The notes under the pieces: model-generated
What the model was told of the DNA's origin: nothing
Database searches by the model: none
Seen by the model: only the letters and a program-made list of their open reading frames with translations
DNA from: Myotis daubentonii
Lineage: Eukaryota > Chordata > Mammalia > Chiroptera > Vespertilionidae
DNA length: 64,000 nucleotides
Direction: 5' to 3'
Assembly: GCF_963259705.1 (NCBI RefSeq)
Contig: NC_081846.1
Span: 95,120,641-95,184,640, forward strand
Made by a program: the position numbers and the translations under genes
Shown: one piece after another, positions 63,721-64,000 of the stretch
How the letters are laid out: each line of letters opens with the position of its first letter
How positions within the stretch are numbered: position 1 is the stretch's first letter

Positions 63721-64000
63721 CGCGGCGCCGGGGCTCCAGGCCCGCTGAGCCCTGGGCCCCCTGGCTGACCTGGTGCTCCGCTCCCCCCACCCTCTAGCCG
63801 GGACTAGATCTGTCCGTGCGGAGCCACCAGCTGCCTCTCATCCACCTTCTGAGCTTCCAGGTGATGCGAGACGCGGGAGAGCCGCTCCCGGGTGGGTGGG
63901 GGTGAGGGGGGCCGGGGCGGGGGAGGGAGTGCGATGTCCCGGTGAGCCCGGAAGGGGGCGCCCTCTCCATCTGGGCTCCGCTAGGGAGTCCACTTCACAT

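Larger units (their letters stand above)
62252..64000 (-). repeat. 5S rDNA tandem unit 2, cut by the window end
   Basis: The first 1,749 bp of the next unit, apparently identical to unit 1 from the SINE onward. It shows that the array continues to the right. Confidence 0.95.

Overview
The window is repeat-dense mammalian chromosomal DNA, almost certainly from a vesper bat (Vespertilionidae). The basis is the combination of many Ves-type tRNA-derived SINEs, rolling-circle Helitrons of the HeliBat kind (5' TC, palindromic hairpin before a 3' CTAG, A|T insertion sites), several hAT DNA transposons including a SPIN element, and young L1 lineages. I found no convincing host protein-coding gene. 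Nearly all long open frames are LINE ORFs or chance frames in GC-rich DNA. The only functional host genes I can name are two 5S rRNA genes at the right end.

Layout: 1-2.7 kb has two Ves SINEs and a short Helitron. 2.77-15.56 kb is one old L1 (minus strand) with a monomeric 5'UTR. It was invaded by an ORF1-only L1 (4.85-6.74 kb), by a second one (9.58-14.10 kb) that itself received a third (11.69-13.85 kb), and by a Ves SINE. 16.04-17.02 kb is a SPIN hAT element split by a solo ERV2-type LTR. 17.2-28.4 kb carries SINEs, an ancient L1M tail, another ORF1-only L1, hAT MITEs, an LTR remnant and two abutting Helitrons, separated by unique DNA. 28.48-32.23 kb is a dead autonomous-type hAT transposon broken by an ORF1-only L1 with an intact frame and by a Ves SINE. 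32.2-39.7 kb is mostly unique, GC-rich DNA. 40.4-48.8 kb mixes an ancient HAL1/L1, Helitrons, a GC-box minisatellite of about 0.5 kb, LTR-like sequence and a Tigger-like element. 48.8-56.5 kb is a second old L1 (plus strand), invaded by two ORF1-only L1s and an ERV2-type LTR. 56.9-58.9 kb is a further ORF1-only L1, cut off at the edge of a 5S rDNA tandem array.

From 58,923 to the window end lies the array: one complete 3,329-bp unit and 1.75 kb of the next. Each unit carries a minus-strand 121-bp 5S gene with an upstream D-box-like element and T-run terminators, and each complete unit start carries a Ves-type SINE.

The most interesting system is the set of eight ORF1-only (half-L1) elements in 64 kb. 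Two structural classes are visible, several copies keep an uninterrupted ORF1, and full target-site duplications show real retrotransposition, presumably using the ORF2 protein of another L1 in trans. Family names are from pattern recognition, not database searches; boundaries marked approximate could shift by tens of bases.
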